Positions 1 through 6,924 of a stretch of 48,468 nucleotides of DNA are shown here, piece after piece (the first letter of the stretch is position 1; the number at the start of each line of letters is the position of its first letter). The DNA is from Sphingomonadaceae bacterium 3R27E2-A (GTDB lineage Bacteria; Pseudomonadota; Alphaproteobacteria; Sphingomonadales; Sphingomonadaceae): contig SCNT01000034.1 in the NCBI GenBank assembly GCA_005503165.1, forward strand, positions 1 through 48,468. Direction: 5' to 3'. The notes beneath the pieces were generated by a model. It was given only the letters and a program-made list of their open reading frames with translations. It made no database searches and had not been told where the DNA came from. Both the position numbers and the translations under genes were made by a program.

Positions 1-113
1 TGCAGCTACGCCCTTCGGGCTCCGCTGCACAGGCCATTGCTTACACTGCGCTCATGCGCAACAAAGCTGCTGGGCTCTAATCCCCGCTGGTGGAAACCAG
101 GGGGTCACGTCAG
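1..113 (-). mobile_element. IS end, left copy of a 113-base terminal inverted repeat
   Basis: These 113 bases are the exact reverse complement of 48356-48468; identity stops at 114. On the minus strand the shared block enters with TGACGTGACCCCC, directly after unrelated sequence on both sides of the window. This places an insertion-sequence boundary there, allowing one base of chance identity (a C). A TGA...CCCC terminus resembles IS3-family ends, but no transposase is inside the window, so the family is a guess. The outermost 29 bases are partly palindromic (TGCAGC...GCTGCA around GCCC...GGGC). The likeliest reading is a contig that stops inside a repeated IS; a genuine inverted IS pair around 48 kb is equally compatible with the sequence. 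Confidence 0.75.
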
Positions 114-351
114 CGCCCGCGGCGATTTCGGCCTCGGTCAGGAACTTGATCGCCACGCCGCCGGCCTTGGTGCTGCCCCAGCTCATCGCGGTGATGTGAC
201 TGTCGCCATATCTGGCGCCGATCACCGCGTCGGCGCCCAGCTTTTCGCCGCGCTCCCAAAGCTCGTTGTAGATTTTCTGCTGCGACGGCTCCTTGCTGAA
301 GATCGTCGCCTTGCGGACGCCGGCGGTAATGAAAATGAACTTAGATCGTTG
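52..351 (-). pseudogene. UPF0145/YbjQ-like domain fragment, broken at both ends
   Basis: The minus-strand frame open from 351 to a TGA at 52-54 carries a YbjQ/UPF0145-type segment: VRKATIFSKEPS, a helix ending KLGADAVIGARYGDS, then SWGSTKAGGVAIKF. This is the C-terminal half of that small domain, which has no assigned enzymatic role. No ATG, GTG or TTG lies between the upstream in-frame stop (352-354) and the domain, so the N-terminal part is missing. The last 20 codons (from 111 down to 52) are not native: they are encoded by the IS end and match the tail of the gene at the other end of the window. Base composition also changes near 340-350, from GC-rich to AT-richer, suggesting a second junction. 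Confidence 0.6.
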
Positions 352-396
352 TCAGTGCAACGTTGTCGTCACCATCGGATCACTTCGACGTCAGAT

Positions 397-1101
397 TTAT
401 TGTACGTTGAAGTTTGAAAGGACCTCATAAGTGATAGATTGATTGTTCGCTTCAATAATTCTAATTTTGGCACCGCGATAAGCAATTTCGTTAGATACCG
501 AGAGATCATACTCGGCTTCATTCGAAAAGGCTGGCCTGGCCATATCTCCGGACGACTCGCGATAACCGATCTTGACCCGGTCACCTACTCGTCCGCTGTA
601 AATGAGTGTTTGCTGAAAGTTATTCTCAGAGATGACCGGACGTGTAACTCGCTCAAAACCGTTCTCGGTATCGCAAACGTTCTGGCCTATAAAACCATCT
701 TTCACGCAGGTCTTTTGCTCGCTCTTAGATGCTAATATTGATTGCGGGTACATCGTCTGACCAAAAATTCCCCCTGTGAGCGTGACACCGCCGAGACCAT
801 TTAGCCCTGTACCTACTTGGAACGCGTGATAGGTCCATTTTTTATCCTCGCCGATCTGAGGATAAAAACCTTTGCTAAGCAGGTAGTTATTGACGTTATT
901 CTCTCGGCTCAAAAAGATTCCCTTGGTGACGGTCGCTGTCCCCTGCCTTAACATGTCAGAGCCAATTGACACGGTGGTTCTGGTAGACAGTTCGGGATAG
1001 CTGATCTGGGTCGTAACCGGCACATAATTGCGCGGAGTGGAAGCGCATGCTGACAAAGCTATGGTCAATATTGCAGCAGTAATTTTAGAATGCTTGAACA
1101 T
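397..1101 (-). CDS. hypothetical outer-membrane or periplasmic lipoprotein
   Basis: The 234-residue protein begins with a short lysine-bearing n-region, a hydrophobic stretch and an ALSAC lipobox, so Cys18 or so would be lipidated. The ATG at 1099-1101 is preferred because GGGAGGGG lies just upstream; an ATG five codons earlier has no such site and overlaps the ribosome-binding sequence. The mature part has no domain I recognise; it has several Gly-rich beta-like stretches and two cysteines (around KTCVKD and NVCDTE). GC content is visibly lower than in the flanking genes, suggesting acquisition by transfer. It stands alone on its strand, between the broken UPF0145 fragment and the acetolactate synthase gene. 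Confidence 0.7.
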   Translation of the reverse strand: MFKHSKITAAILTIALSACASTPRNYVPVTTQISYPELSTRTTVSIGSDMLRQGTATVTKGIFLSRENNVNNYLLSKGFYPQIGEDKKWTYHAFQVGTGLNGLGGVTLTGGIFGQTMYPQSILASKSEQKTCVKDGFIGQNVCDTENGFERVTRPVISENNFQQTLIYSGRVGDRVKIGYRESSGDMARPAFSNEAEYDLSVSNEIAYRGAKIRIIEANNQSITYEVLSNFNVQ

Positions 1102-1341
1102 ACGCCCCTCCCTCATCGCTCGGGCATGTTATATGCTGCATTCGCGAACGATCGCAAGACATCTAGCGCGCCAAATGCATGCAGGTGACAACGCCTTTCC
1201 CCCTCGTTACAACCGCTTCCCGATGCAGCAGGGACTCGCGACCTGACGACGGGCGCCGCTGTGTCATCATTGTGTCGAGGGTCGCCGGCACGGTCTAACG
1301 GCCGCATTGATGAGGTGCGGGGCTGAGGGGGCGACTGTCAC

Positions 1342-2988
1342 ATGAAAAAAGCATCCGACCTGTTCATCGAGTGCCTGGAGGAAGAAGGCGTCGAATATAT
1401 TTTCGGCGTTCCGGGCGAGGAGAATCTCGACTTTCTCGACAGCCTGTCGCGGTCGACCAAGATCAAGCTGATCCTGACGCGGCATGAGCAGGGCGCGGGC
1501 TTCATGGCCGCGACCTATGGCCGCCACACGGGCAAGACCGGCGTCTGCCTCGCCACCCTGGGCCCCGGCGCGACCAACTTCGTGACCGCGGCGGCCTATG
1601 CCCAGCTCGGCGGCATGCCGATGATGATGATCACCGGGCAGAAGCCGATCAAGAAGTCGAAGCAGGGCCGCTTCCAGATCCTCGACGTCTGCTCGATGAT
1701 GTCGCCGATCACCAAATATACCCACCAGATGGCGTCGTCGGACAATATTCCGAGCCGCGTGCGCGAGGCCTTTCGCCTGGCCGAAGAGGAAAAGCCCGGC
1801 GCGGTCCATATCGAACTGCCCGAGGACATCGCCGACGAGCATACTGATTCGACCCCGCTGAAGCGCAGCCACTCGCGCCGCCCCAACGCCGACGTGAAGT
1901 CGATCCGCGAGGCGGTGAAGGCGCTCGAGGAGGCGACCTCGCCCGTGCTCGTGATCGGCGCCGGCGCCAACCGCACGATGACCAGCCGCATGCTGCTGCA
2001 GTTCATCGAAAAGACCGGCATCCCCTTCCTGACCACGCAACTCGGCAAGGGCGTGATCGACGAGCGGCACCCGAAATTCCTCGGCTGCGCCGCGCTCAGC
2101 GCGGGCGACTTCGTCCACCGCGCGGTCGAGGCGTCGGACTGCATCGTCAACCTCGGCCATGACGTGATCGAAAAGCCGCCCTTCTTCATGAAGCAGGGCG
2201 GGCCGAAGGTCATCCACGTGTCGTCGAAGACCGCCGAGGTCGACCCGGTCTATTTCCCCGACATCGAGGTGATCGGCGATATCGCCAATGCGGTGTGGCA
2301 GATGAAGGAGGACATCGTCCCCAACGGCGGCTGGAAGTTCGACCATATGCTGAAGTTCCGCGAGGCCGAGGTCGCGCATACCAGGCCGCTGGCCGACGAT
2401 GCGCGCTTCCCGATCTTCCCGCCGCACCTGGTCCAGTCGATCCGCGACGCGATGCCCGACGACGGCATCATCTGCCTCGACAATGGCGTCTACAAGATCT
2501 GGTTCGCGCGCGGCTACACCGCCTATCGCCCGAACACCGTGCTGCTCGACAATGCGCTGGCGACGATGGGCGCCGGGCTGCCCTCGGCGATGATGTCGGC
2601 GATGGTCTATCCGGGGCGCAAGGTCATGGCGATCTGCGGCGACGGCGGCTTCATGATGAACAGCCAGGAAATGGAGACCGCGGTGCGCCTGGGGCTCGAC
2701 ATGACGGTGCTGATCCTCAACGACTCGAGCTATGGCATGATCCGCTGGAAACAGGCGAACATGGGCTTCAAGGATTGGGGCCTGACCTATGGCAACCCCG
2801 ATTTCGTCAAATATGCCGAAAGCTATGGCGCGCACGGTCACCGCGTCGAAAGCGCCGCGCACCTCAAGGAACTGCTCGCGCACACGCGCGATACGCCGGG
2901 GGTGCACCTGATCGACTGCCCGGTCGACTATTCGGAGAACGACCAGATCCTGAACATCGACATCAAGAAGCTGTCGAAGGAGCTCTAA
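1342..2988 (+). CDS. acetolactate synthase large subunit, AlsS-like
   Basis: This 548-residue thiamine-diphosphate enzyme should condense two pyruvates to 2-acetolactate with loss of CO2 in the cytoplasm. The N-terminal ThDP domain carries the activating glutamate in RHEQGAGF (Glu49). A central FAD/DHAP-like domain follows, and the C-terminal domain has the ThDP/Mg site (GDGGFMMN from about residue 433, NDSSYG near 459). The C-terminus (KYAESYGA, VESAAHL, PVDYSEND) resembles the catabolic AlsS type more than IlvB/IlvI, and no regulatory IlvH subunit is adjacent. There is also no acetolactate decarboxylase gene, so acetoin formation cannot be assumed. The start has GAGGGGGCG about ten bases upstream. 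It is probably cotranscribed with the aldehyde dehydrogenase 115 bases downstream, unless the intervening palindrome stops transcription. Confidence 0.85.
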   Translation: MKKASDLFIECLEEEGVEYIFGVPGEENLDFLDSLSRSTKIKLILTRHEQGAGFMAATYGRHTGKTGVCLATLGPGATNFVTAAAYAQLGGMPMMMITGQKPIKKSKQGRFQILDVCSMMSPITKYTHQMASSDNIPSRVREAFRLAEEEKPGAVHIELPEDIADEHTDSTPLKRSHSRRPNADVKSIREAVKALEEATSPVLVIGAGANRTMTSRMLLQFIEKTGIPFLTTQLGKGVIDERHPKFLGCAALSAGDFVHRAVEASDCIVNLGHDVIEKPPFFMKQGGPKVIHVSSKTAEVDPVYFPDIEVIGDIANAVWQMKEDIVPNGGWKFDHMLKFREAEVAHTRPLADDARFPIFPPHLVQSIRDAMPDDGIICLDNGVYKIWFARGYTAYRPNTVLLDNALATMGAGLPSAMMSAMVYPGRKVMAICGDGGFMMNSQEMETAVRLGLDMTVLILNDSSYGMIRWKQANMGFKDWGLTYGNPDFVKYAESYGAHGHRVESAAHLKELLAHTRDTPGVHLIDCPVDYSENDQILNIDIKKLSKEL

Positions 2989-3005
2989 TAATAACCTCGC
3001 TTCCT

Positions 3006-3090
3006 GTTCCCCGGCGAAGGCCGGGGTCCAGAGCGCCCTTGCGCCGCCGTCGCGCTTTCTAGCCCTGGACCCCGGCCTTCGCCGGGGAAC
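3006..3090. repeat. palindromic intergenic repeat, 26-base arms
   Basis: The arms 3006-3031 and 3065-3090 are perfect reverse complements, built on CCGGCGAAGGCCGGGG, and are separated by 33 bases. Long palindromes of this sequence type are dispersed in sphingomonad genomes as REP-like elements. It fills the gap between the acetolactate synthase and aldehyde dehydrogenase genes and would form a very stable hairpin in the transcript, so it may attenuate or process a joint mRNA. No U-tract follows, which argues against a classic terminator. Confidence 0.85.
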
Positions 3091-3103
3091 GGAGATGTGA
3101 GAC

Positions 3104-4537
3104 ATGAAACTCAAAGACGTCTACCCGCTCTACCTCAACAACAAGGCGGCGCAGCCGAACACCGACCTCGAGGTGATCGACAAATATACCGGCGAGGTCG
3201 CCTTCCGCACCGCGCTCGCGACCCCCGACGTGATCGACGAGGCGATCGCGGGCGCGGTGCGCGCCGCCGAGCCGATGGCGCGGCTCGCGAGCTTCGAGAA
3301 GCAGGACGTCCTCAATCACTGCGTCGCGCGCTTCAAGGAACGCTATGACGAGCTCGCTTTTGCGCTCTGCGTCGAGGCGGGCAAGCCGATCGCCGATGCC
3401 GAGGGCGAGGTCGGGCGGCTGATCGACACCTTTCGCATCGCCGCCGAGGAAGCGGTGCGCAATTATGGCGAGATCCAGCCGCTCGACATTTCGGCGCGCG
3501 CCAAGGGCTATATGGGGATGTGGAAGCGCGTGCCGATCGGCCCGTGCAGCTTCATCTCGCCGTTCAATTTCCCGCTGAACCTCGCCGCGCACAAGATCGC
3601 GCCGGCGATCGCGATCGGCTGCCCCTTCGTGATGAAGCCCGCGTCGATGACGCCATTGGGCGCGATCATCATGGGCGAGGTGCTCGCCGAATGCGATATC
3701 CTGCCCGAGGGCGCGTTCAGCATCCTGCCCGCCGCGCGCGCGGGGTCGGACCTGTTCACCACCGACGAGCGGCTGAAATTGCTCAGCTTCACCGGCTCGC
3801 CGGGCGTCGGCTGGGACCTCAAGGCCAAGGCGGGCAAGAAGAAGGTCGTGCTCGAACTCGGCGGCAACGCCGCGGTGATCGTCGACAAGGACGCCGACCT
3901 CGATCATGCGCTCGCGCGGATTGTCTTCGGCGGCTATTATCAGTCGGGGCAGAGCTGCATCCACGTCCAGCGCGTGATCATCCATGAAGATATCTACGAG
4001 ACCTTCCGCGACATGCTCGCCGCGAAGGTCAGGACGCTGAAATCGGGCGATCCCAAGCTGCGCGAAACCTTCATCGGCCCGATGATCTCGGTCAAGGAAG
4101 CGACGCGGCTCAAGGGCTGGATCGACGCCGCGGTCGCCGCGGGCGCGACCCTGCTCGCGGGCGGCGGGTGCGAGGGAAACATGCTCGAGGCGGCGCTCCT
4201 CGAGAATGTTCCGCGCGACGCCGATGTCGTCGTCGAGGAAGCCTTCGGTCCGGTCGTCGTGCTTTCGAAGTTCAGCGATTGGGACGCCGCGCTCGCGGAG
4301 GTCAACGACAGCAAGTTCGGGCTGCAGGCGGGCATCTTCACGCGCGACATCCACAAGGTGCTGGAGGCGTGGGACCATCTCGACGTCGGCGGCATCGTCG
4401 TCAACGACGTGTCGTCCTACCGCGTCGACAATATGCCTTATGGCGGGGTCAAGGATTCGGGCCTCGGCCGCGAGGGCGTGCGCTTTGCGATCGAGGATAT
4501 GAGCGAGATCCGAAACCTGGTGATCCGGCGAACCTGA
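3104..4537 (+). CDS. NAD(P)-dependent aldehyde dehydrogenase
   Basis: This 477-residue protein belongs to the aldehyde dehydrogenase superfamily, which oxidises aldehydes to acids with NAD(P)+. The catalytic cysteine is in SGQSCIH (Cys285) and the general base in LELGG (Glu251). The SPFNFPLNLAAHK segment near residue 150 and the C-terminal PYGGVKDSGLGREG motif are also intact. The family contains lactaldehyde, glyceraldehyde-3-phosphate (non-phosphorylating) and phosphonoacetaldehyde dehydrogenases, and the sequence alone does not fix the substrate. Its position behind an AlsS-like acetolactate synthase suggests a shared pathway for small keto or aldehyde compounds, which is inference. The ATG at 3104 follows GGAGATGTGAGAC. 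Confidence 0.85.
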   Translation: MKLKDVYPLYLNNKAAQPNTDLEVIDKYTGEVAFRTALATPDVIDEAIAGAVRAAEPMARLASFEKQDVLNHCVARFKERYDELAFALCVEAGKPIADAEGEVGRLIDTFRIAAEEAVRNYGEIQPLDISARAKGYMGMWKRVPIGPCSFISPFNFPLNLAAHKIAPAIAIGCPFVMKPASMTPLGAIIMGEVLAECDILPEGAFSILPAARAGSDLFTTDERLKLLSFTGSPGVGWDLKAKAGKKKVVLELGGNAAVIVDKDADLDHALARIVFGGYYQSGQSCIHVQRVIIHEDIYETFRDMLAAKVRTLKSGDPKLRETFIGPMISVKEATRLKGWIDAAVAAGATLLAGGGCEGNMLEAALLENVPRDADVVVEEAFGPVVVLSKFSDWDAALAEVNDSKFGLQAGIFTRDIHKVLEAWDHLDVGGIVVNDVSSYRVDNMPYGGVKDSGLGREGVRFAIEDMSEIRNLVIRRT

Positions 4538-4550
4538 ATCTCTATAAGCT

Positions 4551-4647
4551 CCGTCATTGCGAGCGAAGCGAAGCAATCTCCAGCGGGCGTCACGAGACAC
4601 CGATAGCTGGAGATTGCCGCGTCGCCTTCGGCTCCTCGCAATGACGG
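4551..4647. repeat. palindromic intergenic repeat (CGTCATTGCGAGCGAAGCGAAGC type)
   Basis: The left arm begins CCGTCATTGCGAG and the right arm ends CTCGCAATGACGG. The inner arms (GCAATCTCCAGC and GCTGGAGATTGC) also pair. This repeat type is widespread between genes in alphaproteobacteria, including sphingomonads. It lies immediately 3' of the aldehyde dehydrogenase gene and could act as its transcript end. It differs in sequence from the palindromes at 3006-3090 and 6719-6894. Confidence 0.8.
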
Positions 4648-4778
4648 GGGAAGGGGAACAGCAACACCGTCACCGAACCGCCGCAAAACTTTCTCCGAAC
4701 TGTCGCGGCTTTGATTCGCCGCATGTAACAAAACTCCTGTCTAGGCCGGGGGCAGCAAAGGCTGCCCCGGAGCATGAC

Positions 4779-5660
4779 ATGGCATCGATCTCGACTCTGC
4801 CGATCCCCGCGCGTTTCCCCGATCCTTTCACCACGGATCCGCATATCCCCGAGCGCGTGATCGGCGAGCGGCGCAATTATCGCAGCGTCTGGGTCAGCGA
4901 CATCCACCTCGGCACGCGCGGCTGCAACGCGCCGCTGCTGATCGACTTCTTCGACCATGTCGATTGCGAGACGCTGTACCTCGTCGGCGACATCATCGAC
5001 GGCTGGCGGCTGAAGAAGCGCCACTTCTGGCCGCCCGAGCATAATGACGTCGTGTGGCGCGTGCTGAAGCGCGCCAAGCGCGGCACGCGCGTCGTCTATG
5101 TTCCCGGCAACCATGACGAGATGATCAAGCCCTTCGACGGCTTCGATTTCGGCGGCGTCGAAATCCGCCGCGAGGCGATCCACGAGACCGCCGACGGGCG
5201 CAAATTGCTCGTCGTGCACGGCGACGATTTCGACGCGGTAATGCTCGCGCACCGCTGGCTCGCCTTCGTCGGCGACGCCGCCTACACCGCGCTGATGAAG
5301 TGCAACGTCGCGGTCAACTGGGTCCGCGGCAAGCTGAAGCTGCCCTATTGGTCGCTGTCGATGGTCGCCAAGCACAAGGTCAAGAACGCGGTCCAGTTCA
5401 TCGGCCGCTACGAGGAAGTCGTCGCCCACGCCGCGCGCTCGCGCGGGGTCGACGGCGTGGTCTGCGGCCATATCCACAGCGCCGAGATGCGCGAGATCGA
5501 CGGCGTCGATTATTACAACGACGGCGACTGGGTCGAGGGCTGCACCGCGCTGGTCGAGCACCACGACGGCACGATGGAAATTCTCCACTGGGCCGAGGAA
5601 GTCGCCGCCCGCAGCGCCCCGGCGCAGCTCTCGCTGCCCGCCCCGGCCAAGGCCGCCTGA
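4779..5660 (+). CDS. LpxH-like UDP-2,3-diacylglucosamine diphosphatase / metallophosphoesterase
   Basis: This 293-residue calcineurin-type metallophosphoesterase has all five metal-binding blocks: SDIHLGTRG (about residue 40), GDIIDGW (70), GNHDE (110), HGDDFD (147) and CGHIHS (229). Close relatives are annotated as LpxH-like UDP-2,3-diacylglucosamine diphosphatases, although many alphaproteobacterial members have other lipid-linked or nucleotide substrates. The open frame continues upstream through the palindromic repeat, so I chose the ATG at 4779, about 40 residues before the first motif. Its TGA overlaps the ATG of the glycosyltransferase (5658-5662), pointing to translational coupling and a joint role in an envelope glycolipid. 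Confidence 0.8.
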   Translation: MASISTLPIPARFPDPFTTDPHIPERVIGERRNYRSVWVSDIHLGTRGCNAPLLIDFFDHVDCETLYLVGDIIDGWRLKKRHFWPPEHNDVVWRVLKRAKRGTRVVYVPGNHDEMIKPFDGFDFGGVEIRREAIHETADGRKLLVVHGDDFDAVMLAHRWLAFVGDAAYTALMKCNVAVNWVRGKLKLPYWSLSMVAKHKVKNAVQFIGRYEEVVAHAARSRGVDGVVCGHIHSAEMREIDGVDYYNDGDWVEGCTALVEHHDGTMEILHWAEEVAARSAPAQLSLPAPAKAA

Positions 5661-6715
5661 TGCGGATCCTGATCGTCAGCGACGCGTGGGAGCCGCAGGT
5701 CAACGGCGTCGTGCGCACGCTGCAGGCGACGATCGGCGAGCTGCGCAAGGCAGGACACGAGGTCGGGGTGATCTCGCCCGACCTCTTCCGTTCGCTCCCC
5801 TGCCCTTCCTATCCCGAGATCCGCCTCGCGCTCGCGGGCTGGCGCAAGGTCGGGCGCCACATCCGCGCCTTCGCGCCGCACGCGATCCATATATCGACCG
5901 AAGGCCCGCTCGGCATGGCGGCGCGGCGGTGGTGCATCCGCAACCAATTCCCCTTCACCACCGCCTATCACACGCGTTTTCCCGAATATGTCGCGGCGCG
6001 GCTGCCGCTCTCGCCCGCCTTCGTCTGGCGCTTCATCCGCTGGTTCCACCGCCCGGCGCGCCACATCATGGTCGCGACGCGCAGCCTCGCGCGCGAACTC
6101 GCCGGGCAGGGGCTCGACCAGACGATGATGTGGGAGCGCGGGGTCGATCACGCCCTCTTCCGCCCCGACCGCGCGCCGCACCCCGCCTTCGAAGGCCTCG
6201 CGCGCCCGATCCAGCTCTATGTCGGCCGCGTCGCCGTCGAAAAGAATATCGAGGCGTTCCTCGATACCGCGCAGCCGGGCACCAAGGTCGTCGTCGGCGA
6301 CGGCCCAGCGCTCGCCGAGCTCCAGGCACGCTATCCGGATAGCGTCTTCCTCGGCAAGCAGACGGGCGAAGCGCTCGCCGCGACTTACGCCGGCGCCGAC
6401 GTCTTCGTCTTCCCCAGCCGCACCGACACTTTCGGCCTCGTGATCATCGAAGCGCTGAGCGCGGGCACGCCCGTGGCCGCCTATCCGGTGCCCGGGCCCG
6501 GCGACATCGTCCGCGAGGGCGCGGGCGCGCTCGATGCAGATCTCGACGCTGCGATCGCCGCGGCGCTGACCTGCGACCGCCGCGAGGCCGCGGCGCTCGG
6601 CGCCCGCTACAATTGGGCGAGCTGCACCGCGCAGTTCGAAAAGGCGTTGACCTTCGTACCGGCCGCGCCCGCCCCCAAGAGCGCGGCGCTCGGCACGACG
6701 ATCCTCTCGGCCTAA
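5660..6715 (+). CDS. GT4-family glycosyltransferase
   Basis: The 351-residue protein has the two-lobed GT-B plan. The N-terminus (SDAWEPQVNGVVRTL) is the acceptor-side Rossmann lobe. The C-terminal lobe has YVGRVAVEKN and the donor-site block FPSRTDTFGLVIIEALS. This is typical of GT4 enzymes related to alpha-mannosyltransferases and SqdX-like sulfoquinovosyltransferases, which transfer sugars to lipid acceptors at the cytoplasmic membrane face. The substrate cannot be told from sequence. The start overlaps the stop of the metallophosphoesterase by one base, and the two probably act on the same glycolipid. The last 20 residues are Ala/Pro-rich and look dispensable. Confidence 0.85.
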   Translation: MRILIVSDAWEPQVNGVVRTLQATIGELRKAGHEVGVISPDLFRSLPCPSYPEIRLALAGWRKVGRHIRAFAPHAIHISTEGPLGMAARRWCIRNQFPFTTAYHTRFPEYVAARLPLSPAFVWRFIRWFHRPARHIMVATRSLARELAGQGLDQTMMWERGVDHALFRPDRAPHPAFEGLARPIQLYVGRVAVEKNIEAFLDTAQPGTKVVVGDGPALAELQARYPDSVFLGKQTGEALAATYAGADVFVFPSRTDTFGLVIIEALSAGTPVAAYPVPGPGDIVREGAGALDADLDAAIAAALTCDRREAAALGARYNWASCTAQFEKALTFVPAAPAPKSAALGTTILSA

Positions 6716-6718
6716 CCC

Positions 6719-6894
6719 CCTTCCCCCTCGATGGGGGAAGGATATGAAGCCTTGGCCGCGCAGCGGCCTGGGCGGAGCTGGATAGGGGTGAGGGCGCATC
6801 CTTGCACCGCCGCTTCAGGCCGCAAGCGCACCCCCACCGCTGCGACCAGGCGGCAAGCCGCCAAGTCTCGCTGCCTCCCCCATCGAGGGGGAAG
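6719..6894. repeat. intergenic repeat with CTTCCCCC...GGGGGAAG ends
   Basis: The left copy at about 6719-6740 forms a hairpin CTTCCCCC-TCGA-TGGGGGAAG. A related inverted copy lies at about 6873-6894 (CTCCCCCATCGAGGGGGAAG). Between them are AGGGGTGAGGGCGC and GCAAGCGCACCC, the pattern of another dispersed alphaproteobacterial intergenic repeat. It separates the convergent glycosyltransferase and TonB-receptor genes and may end transcription from both sides. No gene is seen here. Confidence 0.7.
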
Positions 6895-6924
6895 AAAATG
6901 GGTGCTGTCCCTATCTAATCGGCG

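Noticed and set aside
1267..3114. Long minus-strand open frame antisense to the acetolactate synthase gene
   Set aside because: High-GC codon use makes antisense frames long. The product is Arg/His/Asp-rich without domains, and the plus-strand gene has clear enzyme motifs.
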